Assembly: GCA_963942565.1 (NCBI GenBank)
Contig: OZ012685.1
Span: 61,779-125,778 of the forward strand
DNA from: Maea johnstoni
Lineage: Eukaryota; Annelida; Polychaeta; Spionida; Magelonidae
Length of the DNA stretch: 64,000 nt
Direction of reading: 5' to 3'
A program made the position numbers and the translations under genes. The notes under the pieces were generated by a model, which was given only the letters and a program-made list of their open reading frames with translations, made no database searches and was not told the DNA's origin. Of the stretch, positions 51,042 through 64,000 are shown in pieces (position 1 is the first letter of the stretch; every line of letters starts with the position of its first letter).

Positions 51042-52080
51042 GTTCCTTCACTAGCTCTGCTCTCAGCTCTACTAGAAATAATCCAGACCTAGAGAAGTAA
51101 CAATTCACAGAGAGTTATACATGATTAGTTTGCACTATTGACACAGCTCATGTATTATTTGAGGGCTCCGCGGAATTTATCTCCATGTTCTCCATACCAC
51201 CAGTGTAATCCCGTCTGGCTGCAATTGATGTATTATCCACTATTTATCCCTGCCTAATTAAAGATACGTTAATGCCACTGATCTGATAAATTACCAGGGA
51301 ATCTGCCTAACTTTTCCTCGTGCCCAGAATTATCCTGATAACTCGCCGGAGGGTGAATATGTTGTCAGAAAATAGCTTATTAGCAGGCTAATTAGTGGCT
51401 AACTCAGGAATTTGGCAAAATTGTGCACTTTGTGCAAAAAGCGTGAAAATTGCTACAGATGTACTTTGAGTGATGCTGATTGATAATTATAATGAACGCA
51501 GGGCGTATGATACCCTTAAAGACTATTTTTTGGTCAATTTCTGCGAAAAGTGTCCTTTGGGGAATAAGATAATAAAAAAGCTAAGGAAAAAAGTGGAATC
51601 TCCGAATACACGTCAAGGATTGCTGATTATAATTGAATAAATATCATAAAACTGACACAAACTGGTGTTTTTCTGGGGGTGTTTTCAGCAACGAGGGATA
51701 GAACAGGGACATTGTGGGAATCTGACAATACAAATCCTAGGCCAATGAGTAGAAGCTCACACAAATACACTTAGAGTGTTACGGATAATGACTGTCATCA
51801 GTAAAGTTTGTGAAAGACCCCCTAGGTGACTGCATTTTCGTGGTAACTTAAGTAAAAATGTCCAGAAAAGTTAGATTTTGGGGATGTGACAAAGAGCAAG
51901 AACAAGCCTATACTTCAGAGTAGTGCAAACCTCACACAAATATTTTACAGCAGGAAACAGTAACTTCCCTCAAGTTAAGTTTTATTTTGCTCTTTAGAAC
52001 TGCTATTAGTATATTTTGAGAGATTGTATTCATACTACCTGATTCGGTTTGATGATGTTACTAGGCAAGTAACAATTGGT
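51042..52080. other. Unique spacer, homeodomain-like motifs
   Basis: No gene was recognised. Between 51250 and 51410 there are TAATTA-type sites (CCTAATTAAAG, GGCTAATTAGTGG) in a moderately AT-rich context, which might be regulatory; support is weak. Confidence 0.35.
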
Positions 52081-55000
52081 ATGGGATGATCCTGGTTCTC
52101 AATCTGTCAAAAGCGGTGCCACAGAACTAATGCACAATGTGGGATAATCCCCCAATGGTGGTGCTACAGAACTAATGCTCAACATGGGGTGATACACGTT
52201 TTCTTAGTCTGTCAAAAGCGGTGCCATGGAACAAATGCGAAATGTGGGATGATCCATGTTTTTGTAGTCTGTCAATGACAGTGCTACAGAACTAATGCTT
52301 AACATAGGGTGATCCCTGTTCTTGCAGTCTGTCAATGACGGTGCCAGGGAACTACTGTCCAATGTGGGATGATTTCTGTTCTCGTAGTTTGCCAATCACA
52401 GTGCCACAGAACCAATACTCAACATGGGGTGATCCTTGTTCTCGTAGTGTGTCAATGGTGGTGCTACAGAACTAATGCTAAACATGGGACTAATGCCAAA
52501 TGTGGCATGATCCCTGATCTTATAGGCTGTCAGTGGCTGTGCCAAATAACGATAGCTAAACATGGGGTGATCCCTGTTCTCGTACTCTGTCAGTGATGGT
52601 TCAAGGGAACTAATGCCCAATGTGGGATGATCCCTGGTCTCGAAGTCTGTCGATGGCAGTGCCAGAGAACTAATGCCCAATGTGGGATAGTCCATGTCCT
52701 TGTAGTCTGTCAATGACAGTGCAAGGGAACTAATGCCCCATGGGGGATGATCCCTGATCGCGTAGTCTGTCAGTGACAGTACCAGGAAACTAATGCTCAA
52801 TGTGGGATGGTCCCTATTCTCGTAGTCTGTCAATGACGGTGCAAGAGAACTAATGCCCAGTGTGGGATGATCCCTGGTCTCGTAGTCTGTTAATGGCAGT
52901 GCCACAGAACTAATGCCCTATGTGGGATGGTCCATGTTCTTGTAGTATGTCAATGACGGTGCAAGAAAACTAATGCCCAATGACGGATGATCTCTGTATC
53001 TTGGTCTTTATTTGGCAATGCCACAGGACTAATGCCCAATGGAGGGATTATCCCTGTTTCTTGGTCTGCCAATGGCAGTGCTACAGAACTAATGCCTAAT
53101 GGAGGGATGATCCCTGTATCTTAGTCTGTCAATGGCAGTGCCACAGAACTAATGCCCAATGGAGGGATGATCCCTGTATCTTGGTCTGTCAATGGCAGTG
53201 CCACAGGACTAATGCCCAATGTGGGATGATCCCTGTATCTTGGTCTGTCAATGGCAGTGCCACAGGACTATTGACCAATGTGGGATGATCCCTGTATCTT
53301 AGTCTGTCAATGGCAGTGCCACAGGACTAATGCCCACTGTGGGATGATGCCTGTATCTTAGCCTGTATATTGCAGTGCCACAGAACCTATGCCCAATGGA
53401 GGGATTATCCCTGTATCTTGGTCTGTCAATGGCAGTGCCACAGAACTAATGCCCAATGGAGGGATTATCCCTGTATCTTGGTCTGTCAATGGCAGTGCCA
53501 CAGGACTAATGCTCAATTTGGGATGATCCCTGTATCTTGGTCTGTCAATGGCATTGCAACAGGACTAATGCCAAATGTTGGATGATGCCTGGATCTTAGT
53601 CTGTTAATGGCAGTGCCACAGGCCTAATGCCCAATGTGGGATGATCCCTGTATCTTAGTCTGTCAATGGCAGTGCCACAGGACTAATGCCCAATATGGAA
53701 GGATTATCCCTGTATCTTAGTCTGTCTATGGCAGTGCCACAGGACTAATGCCCAAAGGAGGGATGATCCCTGTATCTTAGTCTGTCAATGGCAGTGCCAC
53801 AGGACTAATACCCAAAGTGGGATGATGCCTGTATCTTAGTCTGTATATGGCAGTGCCACAGAACTTATGCCCAATGTGGGATGATCCCTGTATCTTGGTC
53901 TGTCAATGGCAGTGCCACAGGACTAATGCCAAATGTGGGATGATGCCTCTTTCTTGGTCTATCAATGGCAGTGCCACAGGACTAATACCCAAAGTGGGAT
54001 GATCCCTGTATCTTGGTCTGTCAATGGCAGTGCCACAGAACTAATGCCCAATGGAGGGATGATCCCTGTATCTTGGTCTGTCAATGGCAGTGCCACAGAA
54101 CTAATGCCTAATGGAGGGATGATCCCTGTATCTTGGTCTGTCAATGGCAGTGCCACAGAACTAATGCCTAATGGAGGGATGATCCCTGTATCTTGGTCTG
54201 TCAATGGCAGTGCCACAGAACTAATGCCTAATGGAGGGATGATCCCTGTATCTTGGTCTGTCAATGGCAGTACCACAGGACTAATGCCCAATGGAGGGAT
54301 GATCCCTGTATCTTGGTCTGTCAATGGCAGTGCCACAGAACTAATGCCTAATGGAGGGATGATCCCTGTATCTTGGTCTGTCAATGGCAGTGCCACAGAA
54401 CTAATGCCTAATGGAGGGATGATCCCTGTATCTTGGTCTGTCAATGGCAGTGCCACAGAACTAATGCCTAATGGAGGGATGATCCCTGTATCTTGGTCTG
54501 TCAATGGCAGTGCCACAGAACTAATGCCTAATGGAGGGATGATCCCTGTATCTTGGTCTATCAATGGCAGTGCCACAGGACTAATGCCCAATGGAGGGAT
54601 TATCCCTGTATCTTGGTCTGTCAATGGCAGTGCCACAGAACTAATGCCTAATGGAGGGATGATCCCTGTATCTTGGTCTGTCAATGGCAGTGCCACAGAA
54701 CTAATGCCTAATTGAGGGATGATCCCTGTATCTTGGTCTGTCAATGGCAGTACCACAGGACTAATGCCCAATGGAGGGATTATCCCTGTATCTTGGTCTG
54801 TCAATGGCAGTGCCACAGAACTAATGCCTAATGGAGGGATGATCCCTGTATCTTGGTCTGTCAATGGCAGTACCACAGGACTAATGCCCAATGGAGGGAT
54901 TATCCCTGTATCTTGGTCTGTCAATGGCAGTGCCACAGAACTAATGCCTAATGGAGGGATGAACCCTGTATCTTGGTCTGTCAATGGCAGTGCCACAGAA

Positions 55001-55712
55001 CTAATGCCTAATGGGGGATGATCCCTGTATCTTGGTCTGTCAATGGCAGTGCCTCAGAACCTATGCCAAATGTGGGATGATCCCTGTATCTTGGTCTGTC
55101 AATGGCAGTGCCACAGGACTAATGCCCAATGTTGGATGATCCCTGTATCTTGGTCTGTCAATGGCAGTGCCTCAGAACTAATGCCCAATGGAGGGATGAT
55201 CCCTGTATCTTGGTCTGTCAATGGCAGTGCCACAGGACTAATGCCCAATGTGGGATGATCCCTGTATCTTGGTCTGTCAATGGCAGTGGCACAGGACTAA
55301 TGCCCAATGTGGGATGATCCCTGTATCTTAGTCTGTATTTGGCAATGCCACAGAACTAATGCCCAATGGAGGGATTATCCCTGTATCTTGGTCTGTCAAT
55401 GGCAGTGCCACAGGACTAATGCCCAATGTGGGATGATCCCTGTATCTTGGTCTTTCAATGGCAGTGCCACAGGACTAATGCCCAATGTGGGATGATCCCT
55501 GTATCTTAGTCTGTATATGGCAGTGCCACATAACTAATGCCCAATGGATGGATTATCCCTGTATCTTGGTCTGTCAATGGCAGTGCCACAGGACTAATGC
55601 CCAATGTGGGATGATCCCGGTTCACGTAGTCTATCAATGACGGTGCCACAGGACTAATGCCCAATGGAGGAATGACCCCTGTTCACGTAGTCTATCAATG
55701 ACGGTGCTAAAG
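52081..55712. repeat. 59/60-bp satellite array, about 61 copies
   Basis: The unit contains GATCCCTGTATCTTGGTCTG, TCAATGGCAGTGCCACAG and ACTAATGCCCAATGTGGGAT. The left edge (52081-53000) is diverged with a 59-bp period. The centre (54000-55020) is almost uniform with a 60-bp period, through AATGGAGGGAT in place of AATGTGGGAT. In the 60-bp zone both strands are open: 53933-54715 plus (period SWSVNGSATELMPNGGMIPV) and 53962-54996 minus (period LPLTDQDTGIIPPLGISSVA). Two unrelated open frames over the same DNA point to period-driven openness, not a protein. Confidence 0.96.
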
Positions 55713-57619
55713 AAATAGCTAATGGGAACGGGGAAGTAGGGAAAGTGGATATCAGTTCTGGAAATATGTTGCAGTGTTAGTATGGCAACAGGGTGAGCTG
55801 GATACAATAAAGATAAACATGATGTAAAATTATCAACTCTGATACGATGATGTTCCTTCATAGACTGGTCAATGCTTGGTGGTCAGTCCCAATCAGCATA
55901 CGCCTGGTTTGCATAAGAGTAAAGCTCTTTTAACAGTCCGGCATGTCTGACAGAGGGATCACGTCTGTGTTGCACTGACTCTCATGTATTACTCTATTCT
56001 GTCTTCAGTGTGGTAATGTAGAACTTGGTATCAAGAATTCCCTCCCTAGAAGATTGCTAACTTTCTAGATGTAGCGCTGTCATCTTGCTGCCCTTGTGAT
56101 GGAGTAGATGACAGTCAGGGATGCAAACTTAATTGAACGTTGACCATGGTGGAACTGCGAGCTGAGCTTCTTATTCGACAACTGTCAAAATATAACTCCT
56201 TGATACCACACAACAAACCAGTTACCGAGTCTCAATCTTGCTAGCAAATGGTTGAGACAAGCACTCAGTAACTAATTGTTGGCTTTCTCCCAGCAATAAT
56301 ACCCAATATTGTACCAGATTCATGGAATCCAACGCTGCTGATTGGGCAAAACTAGGACACATTTTTTCAATTATCGAACCAAGTCACCAAAAAAAGTAGG
56401 TTGATTACAACACTGTTGCTCTGGATTCACTCGTTTAATCAAGCTTAAGACACCTTTAAACTCACTAATAAAATTCTAGATATAGATATAGATATATGCA
56501 GTTGCTCGATGGCACTGTCGTACTTTCTGTACATGCTAAAGGACTCTTTACTAGATAGCCAAGTGAGCCACACACATGTAATGGACTGCTCCCATCCACA
56601 TGAATTATTTACATTCTCTAAACCCACCTAAGGTCTGACTTTTATTGTATAACACTTAATTAAGAAACCTTGTTCTAATAGTAGCATTGTGAACAGTTAG
56701 GTTAGTCAACTATGATTTCCCAATGATCTTTGAAACTGTGTCAGTATTGATTATATGTAGGCTATTGGCCAAGTCCCAAATATGGCCTCTGTTAGAGAGT
56801 TACCCCTATGTGGTTGTAGAACAATGCTTTATTTGAAGGATATATCTCTCTAATGTAGGGAAATCATAATGTGTATACCATAAATGGTGCTAAGTTTGTG
56901 AACCACAACAATATATGATAAAATAAATCATTTAAGAATAATGTCATTGGCTATGCGGATAGTAAGTAAATAGGTACATTAGGGAATTTGTATTAATTTT
57001 GAAACAAAAGTGACATGTTTAGCTTCTTCAAGGCGCACTTCACTATTCAGCTGTACATATTGAAATTTAAAAAGTGCCTGTCATCACTAGCGGAATTAAA
57101 TAGAAACATTATTGCCTGCGTATTTGGTGCAAATAAATTCATAAAAGCAACATGTTCGGTATGGAGAAGGCCAGGGCGTAATCTTTTAAAGAGTAAGCTT
57201 CTTAAATGTGACTTTTGTTGTGGTAATATGATCCCGTTAAATATATTGCTAGAGACAGCTGTTGCAAAATGAGAGTAATAACTTGAGCAGGTACACAGTC
57301 TGTAACTTCTGTCAACCCTACTTTTAATTTCCGATGCTTGCATGGCCTGCATTCTTTTTTGTATGGTAAAATGATGCAAGGTTATTATCAGATGCTCTGT
57401 ATCTCGGCACATTGATTTATACCACCAGTTAGTCACAGTTTACTGGTTACTGTTTTGGCTTAGCTGATAGTAATGGAAATATACTAACTCAGAAATGTAC
57501 AACTCGAAAGGTACAAAGTGTCTCTTTTCAACTTCAAAATAGAACCGTTAAAGATCACGTTTGAAAGCTAGGATGAATATTCTTTTTTATGTAATTCCCT
57601 ATTTGATTGTCCTGTCTTG
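55713..57619. other. Unique AT-rich region
   Basis: Open frames at 56445-56627 (minus), 57015-57272 (plus) and 57047-57436 (minus) show no recognisable domain. No gene or element is called. Confidence 0.45.
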
Positions 57620-57835
57620 TACCTGTCCTGAGAGTAGAGTGATCGTAGGCCTTGTCTCTATAAGTCGTTTCTCTCTACTGTTAAGCTTAGAATCCCACCT
57701 GAGGCATTGGAGAAGGTTGCCAGTGTATAGGGGTTGGATGGAAATTTACGCCTGGTACTCCGGTTTCCGACATAGCTTCCTCATGGCGTGGCGCGATTTA
57801 GTACAAATAAGGCTGAAAAGCGACAGCATTCCAAG
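57620..57835 (+). mobile_element. Old, degenerate copy of the tRNA-Leu SINE
   Basis: GAATCCCACCTGAGGCATTG, GAAGGTTGCCAGTG and GCCTGGTACTCCGGTTTCC align in order with the B box and middle domain of the SINE at 38588. The head and tail are heavily worn. The chance open frame at 57561-57863 overlaps it. Confidence 0.65.
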
Positions 57836-57978
57836 TTCTAAACAGTCATATATATTTAATTGAATAGCATCAATAAAAAGTTATACTTTTCTGATAACAA
57901 TGATTAATACCCAGGAGCATTGAAACTTGCAAATGTCGTTAAAAATATTAAGCATTAATTGATATCAATGAATCATTT

Positions 57979-58265
57979 ATAGGGGACAAAGTAGCTCAGT
58001 TGGTTAGGTGTCGGACTGGTTATCATAGGGTCGCTGATTCAATTCCCGGTCGGGGCACTTTGGTCTGTCCTTGGGCAAGACAGTTTATTCCATATTGCTT
58101 CAGTCTACCCAGCTGTAAAATGGGTACCTAGCATAAATAAGGCAATGCTTAGAGTGTGTGCGCTATATGCTGCCAGTTGCTCTGGAATATCCCCCAGGGG
58201 ATTGAAATGGTCTTCGTGTGCACAGGCCTGCTAGGGGAGGAAGGTCGTGTGAGTGGATAAAATAC
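57979..58265 (+). mobile_element. tRNA-derived SINE of a second family
   Basis: The tRNA-like head has an A box TAGCTCAGTTGGTTAGG and B box GATTCAATTCCCGG. The body includes TGTCCTTGGGCAAGACAG, CTTCAGTCTACCCAGCTGTA and AAATGGGTACCTAG, a pattern seen in SINEs of many marine invertebrates, then GTGTGCGCTATATGC and a GGAGGAAGGTCGTG tail. The head is not a working tRNA gene: its acceptor stem does not close and no CCA-side pairing is seen. Target duplications are not clear. Confidence 0.82.
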
Positions 58266-60439
58266 TATAAACCGAATACCTTTATGTAGAAAAGAAATAT
58301 GTGTAGATCAATAAATGTTTTATTGATATCGATAAACTATATTTGAACGCCAAAGGTTCATTTAAAAGACATTTATTCATATTCAAAAGTCAATAATGGT
58401 TATCAAATATGAACACGGATATCTTTAACTCATAATGGAATTTCTATTATTTCATTGTTATGATATCCTAACTTATACATATGATATCATGATTTTCTAT
58501 TTTTTTAAAAATATTCTGACCCATTGCCCTTTCAAAATCTCTCAGAGCATTCGTTGATGTTGTGTTAAGAATTTGATAATTCTGGATATTCAGTTAGCTG
58601 ATTTCCACGCTATATCAATAGTCTCATTACTTCTGATAATGATACAGTTGTTCATATGCAACGTTTGTAATTTTCCTGTAGAAGCTCAGGTTGTCTTAAG
58701 AGTTTAGTAGCCCCAGAAATCCAATCAACTGTATTTCAGCTGTATTTATGGTCCATTTACATCTGAAATTACTTATTTTAACTGTAACGTTTCTACAAAT
58801 TGGATGTTGGTATTTATTTAGACTAGCTGGCCTCCGTGCATAGAACCGGCTTGGACTCTAAAATCCTACCACATGAGAAAAAAAGAATCGCCCATACATT
58901 CCAAACATTTGGAAGAGTATGAAAATAAAAGTTCACATTACCATAACCTTTGTGAAAAAGGTAAGAAAAAAATTGTTGCAGAGAACGAGAAAGAGAGATT
59001 AGTAAAACAATTAAAAAAATGCTTCATAAATCAGGTACGCTTAAATTGAGAGGGATGACGAAAAGTAAAGACAAAATAAAAACTTGCAAAATATGATAAA
59101 ATGAACAAATCAGAGTTCCTCTAAAGAGAATACAAAAAAGAAAAAAATGCAAGCATATTGGGCAGAGAAAGCAAAGAAATGAGATAAAGATAGGGTACAT
59201 ATACAATACATATATATACGATAAGTAGTATATCTCCCCCCCCCCCTGTCCCTTTTCTATCGACTTAGACGTTTGAGTATAGATATTTCATAAAGGTATA
59301 GCACACTCATAGTCTTAGTTTTGGTATTAAAAGGAAGAAGAGGAATGTGCATCTTTTGGAATACCATGATAGGCACTTCATTTCTAGTTCACTATGTACA
59401 GCTGCGAAATTGAAGTGTGTCTGAAACAAAAGCAAAATCCATTTTTGATCCGAAGTCAGTAATTTTTTATGAACGTGATAAACTAATCATCCAAACTACC
59501 TATCTCTATCATTCCTATAGTCAATGAGATCAAATTTGAAGGTAATGGGATAATATTCTTTTTTTGATAATATAATGGGAAATGAATGATTTTTTTGATT
59601 TTTTTTTTTTTGGGGGGGGGGGGGGTACAACTATGTTTTTTCCGTACAAGGTGAATATATCCTTCAAATTAAAGGTAAACTTTTATTCTCCCACCAGTAG
59701 GGGCACCTTGTCGGTTTGTTTCTGCCCTTGCCCCCAATGTCATTATGATCTACTTCACTATTATATTGCCAGTTTTATTGGGCTAGAGATCAAATAAATG
59801 GCTTCTAAAGGCTTCAACAAGCAATGGATAAGTATCATTATATTCATAAATAAGCAACGCAATTATGGTCTGGAAAAATAACTATGGGTAACAAATAGGC
59901 TGTCTGGTGTTTGCGGGGATGGGGGATACAGTATCTTTCTGTGAGAAAAAACTCTTTGTGAAACATTTCTTTGATCAAGGTATTTCTCGTCAATTACCTA
60001 CACTTCATAGCCATAAATCACGCTGGTTACATGTTAGGCCTAACCATAAATTTGCACTTCACAGAAGGTATGCCACATGCCTGAATCCGAGGATTAAGTG
60101 GTATTAAAGAGTTCTTCAACCCCGTCCAATGTGTTCATTAATCCTGATGTTAGCCTTGAGGTGAATATCCAGTTGGACACCCTCGTGGCCCAAACTTCTG
60201 TCACTCAATTCCCCTATGCGAGAAACAGCCCAGGTAGCTGTGCGTTGTAGGTTTTTATCTAGACTACTCACTGTCTCCCTTTGTTGCCAGAGGTATCAGG
60301 TTCAAACCCAGCTCGAGGAATGGGATCATATTGTGATTCACTTTGGTTTAATCAGCATCCTGATGACAAAGTCTCATATGGTTAATATATGACATTATAT
60401 CCTTCTGAAGGAATAGATAAATAATCTACATTCTTCTTT
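58266..60439. other. Unique AT-rich region
   Basis: A T/G homopolymer patch lies near 59597-59625. A possible worn tRNA-like B box GGTTCAAACCC is at 60301-60311, with AGGTAGCTGTGCG about 70 bases upstream; it may be a degenerate SINE. Open frames at 59582-59797 and 59907-60107 have no domain. Confidence 0.4.
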
Positions 60440-62160
60440 TTAAAAGGTTAAGAAGCGCTCTTCTTCATAAGGAATAAATGCGATACATCCCCTTTTCTAA
60501 AGAGGTTAAGATGTCAAATACTCTTTGTTTATACAGAATAAAGACAAATGCACTTTTGTCCTTTTCACACTAGGTTGAGACGAAGTATGTTCCCCTCACA
60601 ACGAATGTCAGAAATACACAATATTCCCTTTGTCTTACAAGGTGGAGTTGTAAAATGATCTCCTTCTTAAGGAATCAAGACTAACAGGACATCACCTCAT
60701 TATCGTAAGGTACCCTCCTTGCTGAGGAATATCAGAAATACAATTTAATCCCATTTTCTTACACGTTTGTAAGAAATGTAAAAGAAGTGACAAGTTAAGA
60801 TGTTTCACGCTCCTTTGTGCGGAATAAAGACAAATACAATACACCCCCTTTCCTTACAAGGTTAGGATGTTGCACGCTCTTTGTAAAGAATAACGACAAA
60901 TACACTTCACCATTTTCGTATAAGGTTAAGATGTGACCTGCCTGGAATAGAGCCATATGCATATCTTCCATTTTCTTACAAGGTTAAGATGTTGCGAGAT
61001 CTTTTGTAAAAGATAAAGACGAAAAAAACTATACCCCCCTTACGTATAAGGTTAAGATGGGATCGGCTATCGTGCAAAGGCAAAGACTCTTGTGGACATC
61101 TTCTCCCTTTTCTTATAAGGTTAAGATATGGCCTGGTATTCTTCAAAAGGCATGAAGTCGTGTTTCCACTTCTCCCTTTCCTTATAAGGTTAAGACATGG
61201 CCTGGTATTCTTCAAAAGGCATAGAGCCATATGCACTTCTCCTACTTTCCTTATAAGGTTAAGATGTGACAGCTATTCTTCAAAAGGCATAGAGTCATAT
61301 GCACTTCTTCTCCCTTTCCTTATAAGGTTAAGATATGGCCTGGTATTCTTCAAAGGGCATGAAGTCGTGTTTCCACTTCTCCCTTTCCTTATAAGGTTAA
61401 GATATGGCCTGGTATTCCTCAAAAGGCATAGAGCCATATGCACTTCTCCTACTTTCCTTATAAGGTTAAGATGTGACAGCTATTCTTCAAAAGGCATAGA
61501 GTCATATGCACTTCTTCTCCCTTTCCTTATAAGGTTAAGATATGGCCTGGTATTCTTCAAAAGGCATGAAGTCGTGTTTCCACTTCTCCCTTTCCTTATA
61601 AGGTTAAGATATGGCCTGGTATTCTTCAAAAGGCATAGAGCCATATGCACTTCTCCTACTTTCATTATAAGGTTAAGATGTGACAGCTATTCTTCAAAGG
61701 GCATAGAGTCATATGCACTTCTTCTCCCTTTCCTTATAAGGTTAAGATATGGCCTGGTATTCTTCAAAAGGCATGAAGTCGTGTTTCCACTTCTCCCTTT
61801 CCTTATAAGGTTAAGAAATGGCCTGGTATTCTTCAAAAGGCATAGAGCCATATGCACTTCTCCTACTTTCCTTATAAGGTTAAGATGTGACAGCTATTCT
61901 TCAAAAGGCATAGAGTCATATGCAATTCTCCCCCTTTCCTTTTAAGGTTAAGATGTGGCCTGGTATTCATCAAAAGGCATAGCGTCATGTTTACGCTTCT
62001 CCCTTTTCTTATAGGGTTAAGATATGGCCTGGTATTCATCAAAAGGCTTAGATCCATATGCACTTCTCCCTTTCCTTATAAGGTTAAGATGTGACCTGCT
62101 ATTCTTCAAAAGGCATAGAGTCATATGCATTTCTCCGTTTTCTTATGAGGTTAAGATGTG
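60440..62160. repeat. 69-bp satellite array with 207-bp higher-order unit
   Basis: The basic unit is about 69 bp: TTCCTTATAAGGTTAAGATA, TGGCCTGGTATTCTTCAAAA, GGCATAGAGCCATATGCACT. At 61157-61945 three unit types alternate (GTCGTGTTTCC, GAGCCATATGC and GTGACAGCTATTC types), giving a 207-bp higher-order unit; GTCGTGTTTCC lies at 61157, 61364, 61571 and 61778. The left part (60440-61080) is diverged and irregular. Frames open through the regular part (61160-61945 plus) are by-products of a period divisible by three. Confidence 0.95.
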
Positions 62161-64000
62161 ACATGGTCCAAATGCAATCATCCCACGTTAAGCAGCTGCC
62201 CCAGCCAGCAGCTTAATGGAATTAGTAATTAGGCCTGCCCTACAGCAGCGGCTCTTGTATCGTGTGCCAATCAGTTTAAGGAGGAGGTGTTGAGCATTTG
62301 ATTCCTATCTGGATCCCATGTAAACGCTAATCCTCCATGCTGATTGCTCTCACATTGTTTAGATGGCGTGAAGAAGAGCCTAGCGATAGATGTATAAGTG
62401 TGTGGTATGCTGGGGACCAAGCGCTTGACTTGCAAACATTGATTTCCATTCACGGAAAATCGTCATGGTTCGCCGAATTGAAGGTTCTGTCATTCTTAGC
62501 TCTTCTTAAAGAATACATCAACCCTGAGGATAGGAGATATTGCAACGATAAAAGAAATGTTTTACCATGGAATGTTGTGATTGACATCCACTAGGACAGT
62601 ATGTATTTGACAATGGCATTTGCCTGTTATGGCAATGAGCGAAATATTTTGTTTGCAGTTTTAGTATGCTATACAAAAAGAACAGCTCGTGTTATGACTG
62701 CAACCATGAATTTCTTCGTTTACCACTGAGTTTGAGTTAGATGTCCACATAGAACAGCCCATACCAGTCTGTGTTTTTATCACACAACTAAAATGACAGC
62801 CTAGAAAACGTAATTTACATATGCATGTGTTCATGTTAAAGTCATTACCGACATCATTATCGCAATATAAAGAAAATGTAATTTTATAAACATAGTCTCC
62901 CTTATATTGAAGCTTGGTTCCTCTTCCTTCGTATTACTTCAGTAATTCAGCAATCAATAGAAATCTATACAAAGATTTCAAACCTCGTTTCATTCGCAAC
63001 AAAAACACAAGCACTCGACTTAATTCGTATGGGTATTGACTTCGTAAAACAGCAAAAGTCTCTACATAGTTTGTCATACATCTGCAGATTGAAATCGTCC
63101 AATGAGTGAAGATTTAGAAGAGACTTTTACAATTTCCCCATGGTAAATTGCTAAGAACTATTGTGTTCAATAGTTTGGTTGATATGGAAAAAGCATAGTA
63201 CTTGTATTGATACAAACAGGACACTAGCGTACATTTCATACATATTTTCAACGATTCAGTATTATATCATCAAATAAAACGCAACTCGGAAATCCAACTT
63301 GGAAAAGTCAACATGGATGTTGCTGTTCCTCTAAAATATTGAATAATTTGTAAGCGTTTGGTATGCCCCTTAGTAATAATAGCATTTGGTTCATTTACTA
63401 TCAAGAGGGCGTGTACTGAGATGTATGTATTTCGTTTTTTACCTAGAATAGTACTCAACAAGATAATCGTGAAGATTTTCGCATAGGGTGAGTTGTGATT
63501 GATTTCGTAACATTGGTACCAGGCCATTCGGCCGATCAATGCCATTGCTATTGATTGTTATGTCTAGCACTGTCTGGGGCTGAGCCTCCAATACAAGACT
63601 AATGACCTGGCCACGATAAGGAACTGCCAGGGCTGGCAACCTCCAAGGTGTAAACATCGATAAGACAGCTGGTCCCAGGGAGAGATTAAGTCTATATTTG
63701 CCTGTTAAGAGAGCCTGTTAGTAGTACGAGGTTTACTAGGCGTGCATATAATTCTATGGCAGAATGATTATAATATGATGGATTCATTCTCTGAGAGCCA
63801 TAATCGTCAAGGATCAATTATTAGTGCAAACGGTAATTATACCACTCGACAAGTAAATAAATGGCAGGATTGCTTCTAAGAATACACCCTAAATACAATG
63901 CAGGTACTGCCTATACTAGAGGCTCTACATTGTGCGTGTCACTTAGATGGACACGGTCGGTAAACTGTGTGCACAGTGAGAGAACAATATACAGTATGGT
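62161..64000. other. Unique region, no gene recognised
   Basis: Open frames at 62337-62594 (plus), 63270-63545 and 63439-63657 (minus) have no recognisable domain. The stretch 62185-62350 has CAGCTG and TTAGTAATTAGG motifs and higher complexity than its surroundings, a weak hint of regulatory DNA. Confidence 0.4.

Noticed and set aside
53933-54996. Protein-coding genes of 260 and 344 codons with 20-residue repeats
   Set aside because: Both strands are open over the same DNA because the unit is 60 bp. Flanking 59-bp units close the frames, and no promoter or homologous protein is recognised. The possibility is kept as a finding only.
57979-58050. Functional tRNA gene
   Set aside because: A and B boxes are present, but the acceptor stem does not close and the sequence continues into a SINE body.
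62337-62594. 85-residue open frame as a gene
   Set aside because: No recognisable domain, splice sites or homologous motif, and the length is within chance expectation.

Overview
This looks like nuclear DNA of an invertebrate animal, probably marine. The evidence is a single-exon glycosyltransferase family 92 (GT92) coding region with a candidate upstream 3' splice site, tRNA-derived SINEs, a Penelope-like retroelement, an L1/Tx1-type LINE fragment, small DNA transposons and very many tandem repeats. No bacterial operons, ribosome binding sites or CRISPR features are present. The SINE tail and GT92 protein would fit a lophotrochozoan (mollusc, annelid or brachiopod) or an invertebrate deuterostome; the sequence alone does not settle which.

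Layout. 1-4320: an AT run, unique DNA, then a 76-bp satellite abutting a 47-bp satellite. 4985-8380: a 64-bp satellite split by a 1.44-kb TTAA-flanked DNA element. 8771-9461 and 10036-11145: 78-bp and 96-bp arrays. 12026-16124: a 4.1-kb foldback element with mirror-image modules and a nested 580-bp MITE. 17460-18903: a C-rich minisatellite. 19239-20597: the GT92 gene, the only host gene I can support. 22241-23185: an inverted-repeat-bounded GC-rich segment and a cluster of nuclear-receptor half-sites. 23186-25511: a very homogeneous 80-bp satellite. 26792-30140: 33-bp, 61-bp and CA-interleaved arrays. 31381-36196: a broken Penelope-like element with inverted copies of its 3' end on both sides. 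38575-38840: a SINE with a perfect 13-bp target duplication. 41636-41835: an older SINE copy. 43351-44800: a 5'-truncated LINE. 45309-47170: 50-bp and 47-bp arrays. 47889-51041: a 3.15-kb pyrimidine-rich 31-bp array. 52081-55712: a 59/60-bp array. 57620-58265: two SINEs. 60440-62160: a 69-bp array with a 207-bp higher-order unit. The rest is unique sequence with no recognisable gene.

Fourteen unrelated tandem arrays make up roughly a third of the window. Several have units that are multiples of three (33, 60, 69, 96 bp), so they contain long open frames that I read as by-products of periodicity. Most arrays have diverged edges and a more uniform centre, and several show higher-order duplication, as expected of unequal exchange. 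I see no multi-gene pathway or defence system. The most unusual aspects are the satellite density, the transposon-in-satellite and MITE-in-foldback nesting, and the Penelope inverted-end structure.
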